This document shows, piece by piece, positions 1 through 11,000 of a stretch of DNA of 64,000 nt. Position 1 is the first letter of the stretch. Every line of letters begins with the position of its first letter. The stretch comes from Casuarina equisetifolia (lineage: Eukaryota; Streptophyta; Magnoliopsida; Fagales; Casuarinaceae): NCBI GenBank assembly GCA_028551475.1, contig CM052357.1, forward strand, positions 11,517,931 through 11,581,930. Reading direction: 5' to 3'. The notes beneath the pieces were generated by a model that saw only the letters and a program-made list of their open reading frames with translations, searched no databases and was not told where the DNA came from. A program made the position numbers and the translations under genes.

Positions 1-588
1 TAGCAAAGGTGGCAAAGTTCATTCTCTGTTTTTCTTCCCCTTATATCTTTCTCACATTTCTTGGAGTACCTTATAATTTCAAAACTACAACCAAAGTACA
101 TATAATTAATTATCAATTATTTGTGGCTTATAACGATTCTATTTCCCAAGTCAGTACATAAATTAGGAAATCCTAGAGTGTAGAGAAAAAGTCAACATGT
201 AAACCTGACAAATAAATATTGCAAGCAAAAGGGACATTAAGGGTTTTGTAATAACGCTTTAATGATTATGGTTTTAATCCAAAGGTTAACAATAACCAGT
301 TAAAAAGTTCCCAAAAACTACCAAAGTAACATCTATATATCTGATTTTCGATGGCCTCGCTGCATTATCCAATGGTCTTTTGGATTTAAACAGGGGAAGT
401 GGAAAAAAAAAAAGAAAAAAAAAAAGCATAAGTTCAGTAAAAAAGACAACAATTGGACTAAAATGGGCCCAGCCTAAATCCTACCGTCTTTTATTTCAAA
501 TTTTGGGACCGTGGGGTTGGTTAGTGGTCAGTAAGCGATAATCTCGGTTTTGCCATGCGGCAATTATGAGGAAGCCACCACCTCATAA
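1..588. other. Non-coding flank, no gene seen
   Basis: AT-rich sequence with A-runs near 400-425. I see no coding exon, RNA gene or clear transposon end. The last 100 bases become less AT-rich and probably form the promoter side of the gene that follows. No convincing TATA box was picked out. Confidence 0.4.
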
Positions 589-670
589 TTGATACCCCCG
601 CCCTGTACTTCAAGTTTCTGGACCGTTGGGTTTCTTAGTGATCATCTTTCTCCGTCTCTGCTCTCACTCG

Positions 671-740
671 CTCTCTGGCTCTCTCTGGCTCTCTCTGGTT
701 CTCTCTGGTTCTCTCTGGTTCTCTCTCGCTCTCTCTGGCT
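671..740. repeat. 10-bp CT-rich minisatellite in leader
   Basis: About seven tandem units of period 10, of the form ctctctggtt/ctctctggct. It is pyrimidine-rich on the plus strand, like many plant 5' UTRs, and lies upstream of the ORF at 1180. Confidence 0.8.
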
Positions 741-835
741 TTCGTTGCAAAGAAAAAATCTTTCTTTCTCGGCTGCGCTTGCGTGTTGCTTTGTTTGGCC
801 CTCGATCGCTCTTCATCGCTTGCGTACCCACATCC

Positions 836-967
836 TGAGAATCGGCCGTTCCTCGTCTCAGGTACAATTGATTTTTGATCTGCCAACATATACCCGAATC
901 GTGAGAATCGGCCGTTCTTCATCTCAGGTACCGCTGATTCTTGATCTGCCAATTTATTCGGGTTTTA
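836..967. repeat. 66-bp tandem duplication in leader
   Basis: Two units, 836-901 and 902-967, share tgagaatcggccgtt, tctcaggta and ttgatctgcca with scattered differences. Each unit contains tctcaggta, which resembles a splice donor, so the duplication may have doubled a 5' UTR exon end. Confidence 0.75.
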
Positions 968-1175
968 TTTCGTATTTGCGAGAATTCAATTTAGAGTTTT
1001 ATTTCGAATTTGCAAGCATTCATTTGGGGTTTAATTTCGTATTTGCAAGCATTCAGTTAGGGTTTAATTTCGTATTTGCAAGCATTCAGTTAGGGTTTAA
1101 TTTCGTATTTGCAAGGATTCATTTAGGGTTTCAATTTCGTGTTTGCAAGAATTCATTTAGGGTTTTAATTTCGTA
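968..1175. repeat. 33-bp minisatellite with telo-box-like core
   Basis: About six units of period 33-34, each containing tttcgtatttgcaag followed by attcatttagggttt or a close variant. The tagggttt core resembles the plant telo-box found in leaders of housekeeping genes. The array ends about five bases before the ATG at 1180, so it would lie in the 5' UTR. The frame is open through the array, but the translated repeat does not look like protein. Confidence 0.8.
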
Positions 1176-1179
1176 AATC

Positions 1180-1707
1180 ATGGAAATGAAAGAGATTATT
1201 GGACTGGGTAATGTCAGTTGGGATGCTAATGAAGTTGAGGTCTGTCAAATCTTACTTGAATTTGCTGCTTCAGTGTCTGAATCGAAGCCTAGTCACAATT
1301 GCTCTGAAGTTGCTTGGGGCATCAAGAGAAAGCGATCGCGTACTCTCAAGTACTCTGCTGATCGGATTGAAACTGCTACTTCATCTCTTGCGACCGAACC
1401 TGAAAAATCTTGTTTCAGGGTTGACTGGGGTAATAAGAGAAAGAGATCAGTGCCATCTCCTTCATCCCTTACAACCGAACCTGAAAATTCTTGTTTCAGG
1501 GTTGACTGGGGTAATAAAAGAAAGAGATCAGTGCCATCTCCTCTTTCCTTCTGGGGTGCTAACTTGGATATGAGGGTGTCACAAGACCTAGATCTGTGTA
1601 GGGCGAAGAAGTCACAAGACCTAGGCTGTAAATCAAGGATCTTTAAGATTTGCAAGGCCAAGTATTCTATCAATGGCTACACACCCAGATATGTTGTACC
1701 CATTTGA
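1180..1707 (+). CDS. Unknown plant protein with repeated WGxKRKRS motif
   Basis: An uninterrupted 175-codon ORF starting directly after the minisatellite leader. The N-terminus (about residues 1-30) has an acidic and leucine-containing stretch, EVEVCQILLEF. Three copies of a basic motif follow: VAWGIKRKRSR, then VDWGNKRKRSVPSPSS, then VDWGNKRKRSVPSPLSF. The second and third copies sit in a near-identical 27-residue direct repeat preceded by TTEPENS-like text. From memory this combination (LLEF near the start, WG-KRKRS, then SPLSF) resembles the N-terminal part of a plant-specific nuclear protein family, but here the basic region expected downstream is not seen, so it could be a truncated relative. 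The KRKRS clusters could be nuclear localisation signals; that is inference. An aataaa-rich stretch follows at 1711-1725. I chose ATG 1180 because the open upstream frame is only UTR minisatellite. Confidence 0.5.
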   Translation: MEMKEIIGLGNVSWDANEVEVCQILLEFAASVSESKPSHNCSEVAWGIKRKRSRTLKYSADRIETATSSLATEPEKSCFRVDWGNKRKRSVPSPSSLTTEPENSCFRVDWGNKRKRSVPSPLSFWGANLDMRVSQDLDLCRAKKSQDLGCKSRIFKICKAKYSINGYTPRYVVPI

Positions 1708-1969
1708 GACTATAAATAAATAAAATCACTCATTTTAGTTCTCTCTTTCATTGTTGCATATAAAAGCACCACACATACATGTATTGCTTATACTTTTGTA
1801 CTATTCTTTACTCAATATATCAGAAATGGTGTAAGTTTTTCTCTACTCTTCGATTATTTGACTTATCATATTTATTGAGCATTACTATAAATCTTGCTGC
1901 CAACAAGAGATAAATAATAAATACAGCTTGTTCACTCACATAATTTGGAAAGATGAATATACAAGCCAA
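1708..1969. other. 3' flank, AT-rich
   Basis: Contains aataaataaa at about 1715-1725, a plausible polyadenylation signal for the ORF ending at 1707. Nothing else is recognised. Confidence 0.4.
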
Positions 1970-2335
1970 GCATTGTGTTCCTATGTTGAGTTTGGTCCTT
2001 CTGTCCTACAAATCACTGCATTAGCAAGATGAACCAGCCCAGAAGCCAAAACGGGATTTTCTTCATAGAAAGCAAGAAACTCTTTACCATTAATAAGCTA
2101 TAAAACACAAAATCATCTTTTTATTAAAAAGAAATTCCTTTTACCAATGAAATCATTGAATGTTAATTATAAAGGAAATATTGGCTGTTAGGCCATGCTT
2201 ATGATGACATTTAGAAGTTGAGCAACTTGAAAAATGTGGTATAAAACCAATGTTAAGAAAACAAGTGAAAGAACGTCTTGTATGATACTTATTTTTTTTG
2301 TGGCACCCTCTTTTGCCTGCATCACCTTTTCAATA
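1970..2335. repeat. Diverged copy of FPGS 3' flank
   Basis: This stretch aligns by eye with 3898-4285: both contain gttcctatgttgagttt, cactgcattag, gatgaacca, aaacacaaaatcat, gcttatgatga, aacttgaaaaatgtgg and gtggcaccctcttttg in the same order. The 3898-4285 copy leads into the last exon of a folylpolyglutamate synthase remnant. This one stops at the corresponding point without the exon, so it is a duplicated 3' UTR/flank. Confidence 0.7.
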
Positions 2336-2990
2336 ATCATTTTCTTGATGTACATATGTTTATGCAATAATTGGTTTGTGTTAGTTTAGGAAGAGATGAT
2401 AGTAAAAAAAAATACAAAGAAAGAACATGAATATATGTGTGCAATAATTCAATAATCTTAATGAAGGAAGATATCCGGTATCTTTTTCTTTCCAAAAACG
2501 ACATAACACAGCAACCATCTCACCCTCTTGAGAGTGGCCACATCACACCTAGAAAACCGAGATGCATGTCAAACAAATACCAATCTTTTGCCCATCATGC
2601 GCCTTTTTTAACAGCTTCTACTTATAACTAAGCATTCACATTGACTCAAAAAATGAAAAATAAAGAATAAAAACACAGCATGCAAAACAATTATCATCTA
2701 ATAAATAAAGCTTAAAATAGCCGACGATAATAATAACTTGTAATATGATGAACTTAAAACAAAAATTATTAGCAATTGGAAATGGCTTATATAGGTAATA
2801 TCCCACATCTCCTTTAGTTCTAATCAAAGGAACATGTTATCTCTCATGCCAAACATGAATCACATCTCCTCTAGTTCGGTTAAGGAAGGTAATGCTACTA
2901 GTGAGATGTCTTTTTCTTATTAAATAGTTCACCAAGTGAAAAGAATGTCTAATGATTAATACATCTAATCATTTATTCTATAATCATTGG
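2336..2990. other. No gene recognised
   Basis: AT-rich non-coding DNA. Short ORFs of 60-odd codons occur on both strands but none resembles a known protein or has splice context. Confidence 0.4.
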
Positions 2991-3120
2991 TCAGAATTAG
3001 ATATGGAAAAAATCAAACATCAATAAAATGCATTGATGTTTGATAGAATTTACTTTCAGAATTAGATATGGAAAAAATCAAACATCAATAAAATGCATTG
3101 ATGTTTGATAGAATTTACTT
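2991..3120. repeat. Perfect 65-bp tandem duplication with internal palindrome
   Basis: Units 2991-3055 and 3056-3120 appear identical. Each contains the inverted pair atcaaacatcaat / attgatgtttgat, separated by about 10 bases, so each unit could form a hairpin. Perfect identity points to a recent duplication. Confidence 0.9.
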
Positions 3121-3897
3121 TGTATTTTCTTAACTTAGGATAAAATATGGTACAATATAATTCGGCTGGAGCCAAGACCAAGAATTGAAGTCATGAATGG
3201 CAGTTGGAGCCGAGGAAGTTTGGAAGTTTCAAATGCAGGCAGGCCACACAATTAACCACCTTTCTTGGTTTTCAAGTGATACACTGTTTTAGAACTTAAG
3301 ATACGCAAGTTGGAAGAATTTGAATGAGATCAGTGATCAAACTACAATATGCAGTGCATGACCATTCCATAATTTGGAATCCCTTGTATTGTAGCTTCCA
3401 TAAATGTATGGCAGATGATTAACAGAGCTTCTGTAGTGCATTATGATAGCTTAATCGTTTTTGGTACTCTAAATGCCTAGAGATCAACGTAGAAATCTTT
3501 CCGGCATGTAAAGAGCTCCTTTGTCCAGAAGACGTTTCATCTCCCCACGGGTAGGAACCATAGTTTTCTACAATCTACAAGACTGAAATTTGCCTGTCCT
3601 TAGTTTGAAGCTCCCCCAGTATCCAGTCCTGAGCCATGTTGTTTCATGTCGACTGCGGGAGAAAAGTGCAGCTTTTGTCCACCAGATACCGCACGAATCT
3701 GTTGTCTCCAAGACAAGCTCTGGCTCCCAAATCAAGGGTTTCACCCTGGAGCTCAGAGCACTGGTTAAAGCCTCAACCTTAGCTTTACACTGAACATAGA
3801 GGTTTCTTCTCTAGTAGGTAGCGGAAAGATGGTGTCCATTTATGTGAGACTGCTGAATCTCGTTTGTGTTTATCATAGCTAATACACTGGTTCATTA
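3121..3897. other. Unassigned flank
   Basis: Mostly non-coding. The 3590-3790 part is less AT-rich and open on the plus strand for 67 codons, but I recognise no protein in either strand. It might be a decayed exon of the neighbouring remnant. Confidence 0.3.
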
Positions 3898-4266
3898 TGT
3901 TCCCTTTGTTCCTATGTTGAGTTTACATTTACTATCCTACAAGTCACTGCATTAGGAAGATGAACCAACCCAAAAGTCGAAACAGGATTTACTTCAAAAG
4001 AAACCAAGAAACTCTTAATCATGAACAAACGATAAAACACAAAATCATTTTTTTATTAATGGTGCGAAGATCAATGAAAAATCCCCTTTACAAAGAAAAT
4101 CATTGAAATGTCAATTACAAAGGAAACATTGTCTGCTAGGCAGGCTTATGATGATGTTTAGAAGCTGAACAGCTTGAAAAATGTGGTATAAAATCAATGC
4201 TAAGCAAACAGGTGAAAGAATGTCTTGTCTGACACGTAATTTTGGTGGCACCCTCTTTTGTCTACA
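3898..4266 (-). repeat. FPGS remnant 3' flank (pairs with 1970-2335)
   Basis: This is the 3' flank of the minus-strand FPGS terminal exon that ends at 4267, and it is shared in order with 1970-2335. The two copies differ at many positions, so the duplication is not recent. Confidence 0.65.
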
Positions 4267-4750
4267 TCACCTTTTCAAGAGCTTTAGTACGTTCTTGACC
4301 AGATGCAATGATCCAGTGACAAGAACCTGGAAATCAATAGTAAGAATAATGATCACTTGATTGGCATAAGCCTATCAAGACTCTCGAGCAGAGTGTTTTG
4401 CATGCACGAATCAAATGCAAAGAATCTACTTCCCAGCTTTTGAAATTCATAGATACATAAACCATAACTAGCTAAAGACAGGAAAAAGTTGAAATTAGAC
4501 TACGTTATAGAGATTTTTTTTAACATTTATTGCCATTACATATCAATGCAAAGCCATTTCCAAGTTAATTTAAAATAAGGAAAGGTTGTTATGCTAGATA
4601 GTAATCTTACCTGAAGTCTTAATATTGGATTTTTTTTGGCAATGAAGGAATTATGGCACTGCAAGCAAATGAGTTGTCTGCTGGACTACAATGAGAAGCA
4701 TCCTTGTAAAGAAATTCATGAGGTGGTAAAATCTTTGCATTATCCATCTT
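4267..4750 (-). pseudogene. Folylpolyglutamate synthase, 3' end remnant
   Basis: On the minus strand, positions 4326-4267 read VLVTGSLHLV then KNVLKLLKR and a TGA stop. This is the hallmark C-terminus of plant folylpolyglutamate synthase, which adds glutamates to folates. It is preceded by a good acceptor (tgatttccag). An upstream piece, about 4750-4611, ends at a donor (cttcag/gtaag) and includes NSFACSAIIPSLP, matching the NSFENSAVFASLP-like segment expected just before the last exon, but the reading frame then decays. No Mur-ligase ATP-binding or central-domain exons are found upstream on the minus strand (4750-6700), so I call it a truncated remnant and not a gene. The last exon alone is well preserved. 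Confidence 0.6.
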
Positions 4751-6686
4751 GGCACCGTTCTCAAGCAAAGTATCTACGTCTGTATGTGTTCAGGACAACA
4801 GCTTGAAGGTCAGAGCAGTCTTCAAAAGCTTCACTACAATAATTATTATTTCAATTACATGTAACTCAAACCAACCCAAAATTAATATGGAACATAAAAA
4901 CAAGGTCTTGATGCTTTTGCTCATCACAAGATAGTGATATCTTAAAATACATTACATATGTTGAAGACAACCCAACAAACCCTTCATCCCAACTGGAATA
5001 ATTTTTAAATCAACCCTCTAATGAGTTAAAAAAAATATCTTTTCCATTCTTCATTTTAGTTTTTGAGATTGGATTAAAAGAAATTGTGAGGGCAAAAAGT
5101 CTTACTACCTGCAAAGTGTTCAAAGCCTCTGGAGAAAAAGTAAGAAAATTCAATGAGCATCAAATATTTGAAAAAGACAATCATCAACCTGTCAGTCTGT
5201 TGACCTCTCTACCAATCTAAAGCTTTAATAAATCTAAAATGTCAAAAGTGACATATTATATTCTAGGTCATTGATCATGGATGGACCATTTTTTGCTACA
5301 ATAAGCTTTTCTTCTGTCCACTTACTTCAGACTCAAAGCATTATTGCAAGGACTTTAATTGGAGAAACTAACAGTATGTGGTAGAATATCTCCAATTGGT
5401 TGTTTGAAATAGAACTTAAAAAAAGGTCACCTCTAGATAATGGTTTAGACCCAACAAACATTTTGCTTTATTTAGTTTTATGAATAGATAATCCTCAAAT
5501 CATATAATTAATTTGAAAGATATGATTTTAATGTTTGCTATATACTATTATCAAGAATCCATTTCTCAGCATAAATATTATTAACCTTTGATTTCCAATT
5601 ATCAAGAACTTATAATTTTAGTATATCTTTACTTTACAAAATTAAAAAAAAATAAATTGGTATATGGCTTCCATTATAAGCACTTCTTTTAAATGTTTTT
5701 TTTCTATAGTAATCATGTAATTTTGCTATGAAACACAGAAAATGCTAGGCGCGATTAAAGGCTTGAAATGTATCTTCTTGCGGAGTCTCCATATGAAATA
5801 CTCGTAGACCATCCTGAGTTTACCATTATAAGCATAAAATTTTTGAAGGGAATTTTTGGGTGGCATCTGCATGGCCGAAAAGCTCTGCCCATCGGCCCCA
5901 AATAAGCGCTGGCTAGAACTTTGGACGAAGAATTCCCTTCAACCATCATTTATCATCGTTAATATCAGCTTTGAATGGAGGTTTAGGCTCCCAAGAGAAC
6001 GAGTGTTAGTGTCACATTTGGATGAGGAACACGGATTCTTGTCAAGGAATTAGAATGTACAGAAGAATCCGGTGAAAACCTGTTCGGTTTTCTTTTGTTC
6101 CTTTGATCCCTTAAACTTTTTTGAGGCCATTCTTGCCTACGTGCTCCGCTGTGAAAAAAAAAAGAAGGTGTTATTTCATGTTGTATTTGTTGGTTTTAAG
6201 GTATTTTTGATAAGTTTGTGGAGATTATAATCCTCATTTCGATTTCTCTTGTGTTTTTTGGCACTTGATTTGTTGATGCATTATTTTTTATTTTTGGCTA
6301 AAGAAAAGCAAGATATAAGATCACATTCGATGTTAATTTCTCTACAAATATTATTTTTAAATTATCAAAAGCTTCCTGGTGTCGTGACAATGTTTTTGTT
6401 GAGTTTATAGGTTATGCATGATAGGACTTATTGAGAAAATCAAAAAGCTAATGTGAAGATACAAATGTTGGAAAATTTTTTTTAGCTAGTGTAGAGTAGT
6501 AGCTGTGATACTCTTCTTAGTTTGAATGGTTAAGTACAGATAATTTCTAGTATTATCTGAAGTGGAAGAGAAAATTCACCATTTTAGTGTTAAAGATGTC
6601 TTGCTTTGGTTCTTGACCCTTGAAGGGTGACAATTGGAGTAGTTAAATATGATGAATTCATATTGCATCAACTTGATCTGAAGTGA
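4751..6686. other. Intergenic, no secure gene
   Basis: AT-rich. A less AT-rich patch at 5755-6055 is open on both strands for about 65 codons, but I recognise neither translation. No transposon ends were seen. Confidence 0.35.
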
Positions 6687-7822
6687 TTGAGTCTAAACAA
6701 TTTTTCGGAAATGGCTGCAGTACTGGAGCCAATCTACCATTTGAATGGTAGAAACATGTACTTTTTAGGCATGACAATGAAACTATGCAAGTTACAGGTT
6801 TCTGTAGAGACCGTACACATGCCGGGGAACAAGAATAACTGCAGTCTTGTGATGCTGAGAACTAGAGTGGAAAGGCTTTTAAGGGAAAGAGAGCGAAGGA
6901 AATCCAACCGGTGTTTCCAATTGAATGAAGAGGCACAAGACAGTAACGAAGAAGCAGAAATCCTTATGAACTATTCATGTTTGCCTGAGAATGATAACTT
7001 TGGTCTACCTAGCAAGGAACAGTTCTTGAACGGCGTTGCTGCTGCTAGAACTTTGCTTGGTGATGGATGCCAAAGGCAAGATGGGCAGCCTTCTAAACAA
7101 AGATAGTTGGTGGCAGCCAATAGGCTGCCAGTCTCTGCCATTGGAAGGGGTGAGGTAAGCGTTGGTGGCTAGTAAGTGCACTTTTAGGTGAGTCATTGTT
7201 CCAATCTTGCATTATCCACATTGTTACCTAAACATCTTATACTAGGATTATATTTTCAGCCTTTTTGTTTTTTCTCTTGCAGAGATAAAAATAATACTAG
7301 TTTCTATTATTTTTCCTAACTTTTTTTTTAATAATTTTTAGAGCATGTTTTTAGTTCTCTTTACACTAACGTGAAGTCTTAAAAAATCAATTAAATTATT
7401 TTGAAGGCTTGAAGGAGTTTGATGCCACATGGATTGGTTGGGTTGGTGTAAATTTACCTGATGAGGGTGGACAAAGAGCACTTACTAGTGCCTTAGCTGA
7501 AAAGGTTTGCCAATTTGTTACATTTAAAGTCCCACTAAACGTAACAAATAATGCAAATACTTTCAATAATCTTGGATAATGTCTATGAGCCTTCCATCTT
7601 CCAAATTTACAAACAATAATGGACTGTCTCTCCCTTCCTAACTTTGGTTTATTGACTGCAGAGGTGCATCCCTATAATTCTGGACAAGGAGATGGTTCGT
7701 CAGTATTAAAATGGTTTTCCTAACAACATCTTGCGGCCTCTTTTCCATTATCTTGGGATTCCATAGGAAGACTGCATTGGGACCACTCGTAGTTTTCAAT
7801 CTCAGTTTGATGCATATAAAAG

Positions 7823-8058
7823 TAACAGGAAGTGAATAGCAGAAAACAGAGAACATGGAAAAACTTCTGTATTCACGAGAAAAGTGAGTATGACCTAGAA
7901 TAATTAGGTCTACTTATAATACAATGATGTGTACATGAGAAAGGAAATAATATAATGACAAAAATAATTCCTATTTGTACAAATCCTATTTCCCAAAATA
8001 TAAATATTGCACATAATGTGGGAGAATAATCAGGGATATTGACACCGGATCTCTAACA
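7823..8058 (-). repeat. Copia LTR (downstream end)
   Basis: About 236 bp. On the minus strand it opens TGTTAGAGATCC directly after the purine-rich tract TTGAGGGAGAGTG (about 8071-8059) and closes CTTCCTGTTA at the target duplication. The closing dinucleotide is TA where CA is usual. I could not find a matching copy near 13.2-13.4 kb. Confidence 0.75.
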
Positions 8059-11000
8059 CTCTCCCTCAAGCTGGTGGCCTATAAATGTCTAAGGCACCAA
8101 GTTTGCTTAAGAGATACATGTGCTGTCTCTGACATAAGGGCTTGGTAAAAATGTCTGCAGGTTGTTCAGTAGTTCTTATCCCTCTAGTCTTGATAATTCC
8201 TTCTTGGATCTTGTCTCGGGTAAAGTGGCAATCAATCTCAATGTGTTTTGTTATTTCATGTACCATCGGATTGGCTGCAAGTTTAAGTGCTGCATCATTG
8301 TCATAAAATAATGTGGTTGGATTCTTCATTCTTAAGCCAAGGTCTCGAAGTAAACCTCGCATCCAAACCACCTCACATACGGTTTTAGCCATTGCTCGAT
8401 ACTCAGCCTCAGCCGAAGATAATGAAACAGTTGATTGCTTTTTTGTCTTCCAAGATAGCAAAGAATCTCCCAATTTAACACAGAAACCAGTAATACATCT
8501 TCTAGTCATCGGACAGTTGGCATAGTCAGCATCACAATAAGCTTGCATCTCTAAGTCACACTTTCGAGATAAAAGTATGCCTAGTCCTGGACATCCCTTC
8601 AAATACTTAACTACTTTCAAGGTGACCTCCATATGTGATTGTTTCGGGTCGGTCATAAATTGACTCAAAATCTGTACTGCATAGCTGATATCAGGTCGAG
8701 TCATCGTGAGATAGATGAGTTTTCCCACAAGACGTTGATAGCTTGATGGATCTTTAAGTCAAGGATCTTCATCCAATGGTGACATACCCACATCATACTC
8801 AATTGTCGTCAATTTTGAATTTTGTTCGATGGGAATGATGGCTAGTTTGCATCCTGATAATCCTGCTTTAGAAATAATTTCTAAAACAAACTTGCGTTGA
8901 CTTAGACATATACCTTTCTCAGAGCGAGCTATTTCAATGCCAAGGAAATATTTGGGGTTACCCAAGTCTTTAATGTGAAATGTGGCATGTAGATACTTTT
9001 TGAAATCATTAACAACAGTCTCATTGTTTCCCATAATCAAGATATCGTCCACATAAATCAAAAGATAGATGCATGAGTTACCTCGTGTCCAAGTGAAAAG
9101 AGCATAATCGTATCTGGACTGGCAAAAATGTGCCGCAATAAGAGCTTGGGTGAATTTAGCATACCACTGGCGGGAGGCTTGTTTGAGACCATACAGGGAT
9201 TTACGAAGACGACATACCCGATTCTCCCCCTGGCTGCATAATCCCTGTGGAAGGTCCATGTAGATTTCCTCATCTAGATCATCATGAAGAAACACATTGT
9301 TGACATCCATCTGATGAAGGGACCAATCACGAATAGCAGCAATGGCAAGGAAAGAGCGAACAGTGACGTATTTGGCGACGGGAGAGAAGGTCTCCACAAA
9401 GTCAAAACCAGGATGTTGGGTGAAGCCTTTAGCAACAAGGCGAGCTTTGTAACGTTCCATAGATCCATCGGCACGATACTTGATCTTATAAACCCATTTG
9501 CAACCAATGGGCTTACGATGAGCAGGTCGGGGAACAAGCTCCCAAGTGTGGTTCTCAGTAAGAGCAAGAAGCTTAGCCTCCATAGCACGTTGCCAGCGAG
9601 GATCTCGAGCAGCCTCAGCATAAGAATAAGGTTCCTGATCCTCAGAAATGCGGCTGATGCAACAAAAATGATCCGGAGACAAGTGAGTAAAACTGACATA
9701 AGCAGTAATAGGGTAATGAGTACCTGAAGAGTTCGTGCTAGAACAAGTATAATCCTTAGTCCAGGTGAGGGGCCGAATGGCACGCCCAGAGCGACGAGGA
9801 GGAGCAACGGAGGCCGGATGAGGAACAACAGCCAATGAGTCCTCTGATGTAACCCCAGAGGTGGGAACATGGGGGTCCGAAGACGGAGGATCTGAGGATG
9901 AAGAATCCTTTAAAGATGGTCTCGAACTAGTTGCAGATGGGATGGGAGGAACTGAGTCAGATGGGGAAATTGGGCTGACAGGAGGTGGAGCCGAAGGTGC
10001 AACAATAGGCTCAAAGGGAGCCAAAAATGCAGGCAGATCCAGATCATTGTCAGCCAGAAAGGGCCGTATAGGAGAAGCTGGAGTCGGAGAAGCCGGTGTA
10101 AGTTGGGAAGCAAACGGAAACAAATCCTCATGAAAAATCACATCACGACTAATGAAGAAGCAGCCAGTAGAGGGATCCAAAACCCGATAACCCTTCTGAA
10201 GAGAAGGATAGCCCATGAAAACACAACGAGTCGCGCGAGGGCTAAACTTGTTCCGAGGACCAAGAGTAGTAGCATAACATAAACAGCCGAAGACCCGAAG
10301 ATGACTGATATCCGGGGCCTTCCCAAAAAAAAGCTCAAAGGGGGTTCGCCCATCAAGTATGCGAGTCGGCATCCTATTGATCAGGTAGACTGCAGTGACC
10401 ACACAATCGCCCCAGAAACATTCGGGAATGGAGGCTTGATATTTAAGGGCACGAGCAACTTCAAGGAGGTGACGGTGTTTACGCTCAACCACCCCATTTT
10501 GTTGAGGGGTATAAGGACAAGAACTCTCATGAAGGATGCCATGAGAGGAGAGGTATGAGGAACATTCGTGATTAAAGAAATCGCGAGCATTGTCTAAACG
10601 CAAACGCTGGATAGAGGTCTTGAACTGAGTTTGGACAAAGCGATGAAAGTGAGTAAGAATGGGTAAAGTTTGAGTCTTAGAAGTCATCAAGAAAACCCAA
10701 GTGCTGCGAGAAAAATCGTCAATAATGGTGAGAAAGAAACGGGAACCATCGCAATGAGGGGTGTGATAGGGACCCCAAACATCAAGATGGAGAAGAGAGA
10801 AGGGAGAAGAAGCCCGAGAGGAACTGGAAGGGAATGGGTTACGAGACTGTTTGGCTAAAGGACAAACAAGGCAAGTAGGTGAGGGAAAAGATGCACTATG
10901 ACCCAATCGTTGATGAGAAAGATAAACTTTATTATTATGAAAACTGGAATTACAATAGGAACTTTGAGGAATTGAAATACAAGATTTTGAATTGAAAAGC

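Noticed and set aside
589-1176. 195-codon plus-strand ORF through the leader
   Set aside because: It is the translation of three stacked minisatellites (Ser/Leu then FNFVFASIQLG repeats). It looks like non-coding leader that happens to be open.
5755-6053. Overlapping 64-65-codon ORFs on both strands
   Set aside because: Neither translation is recognisable, and there is no start, splice or flank evidence.
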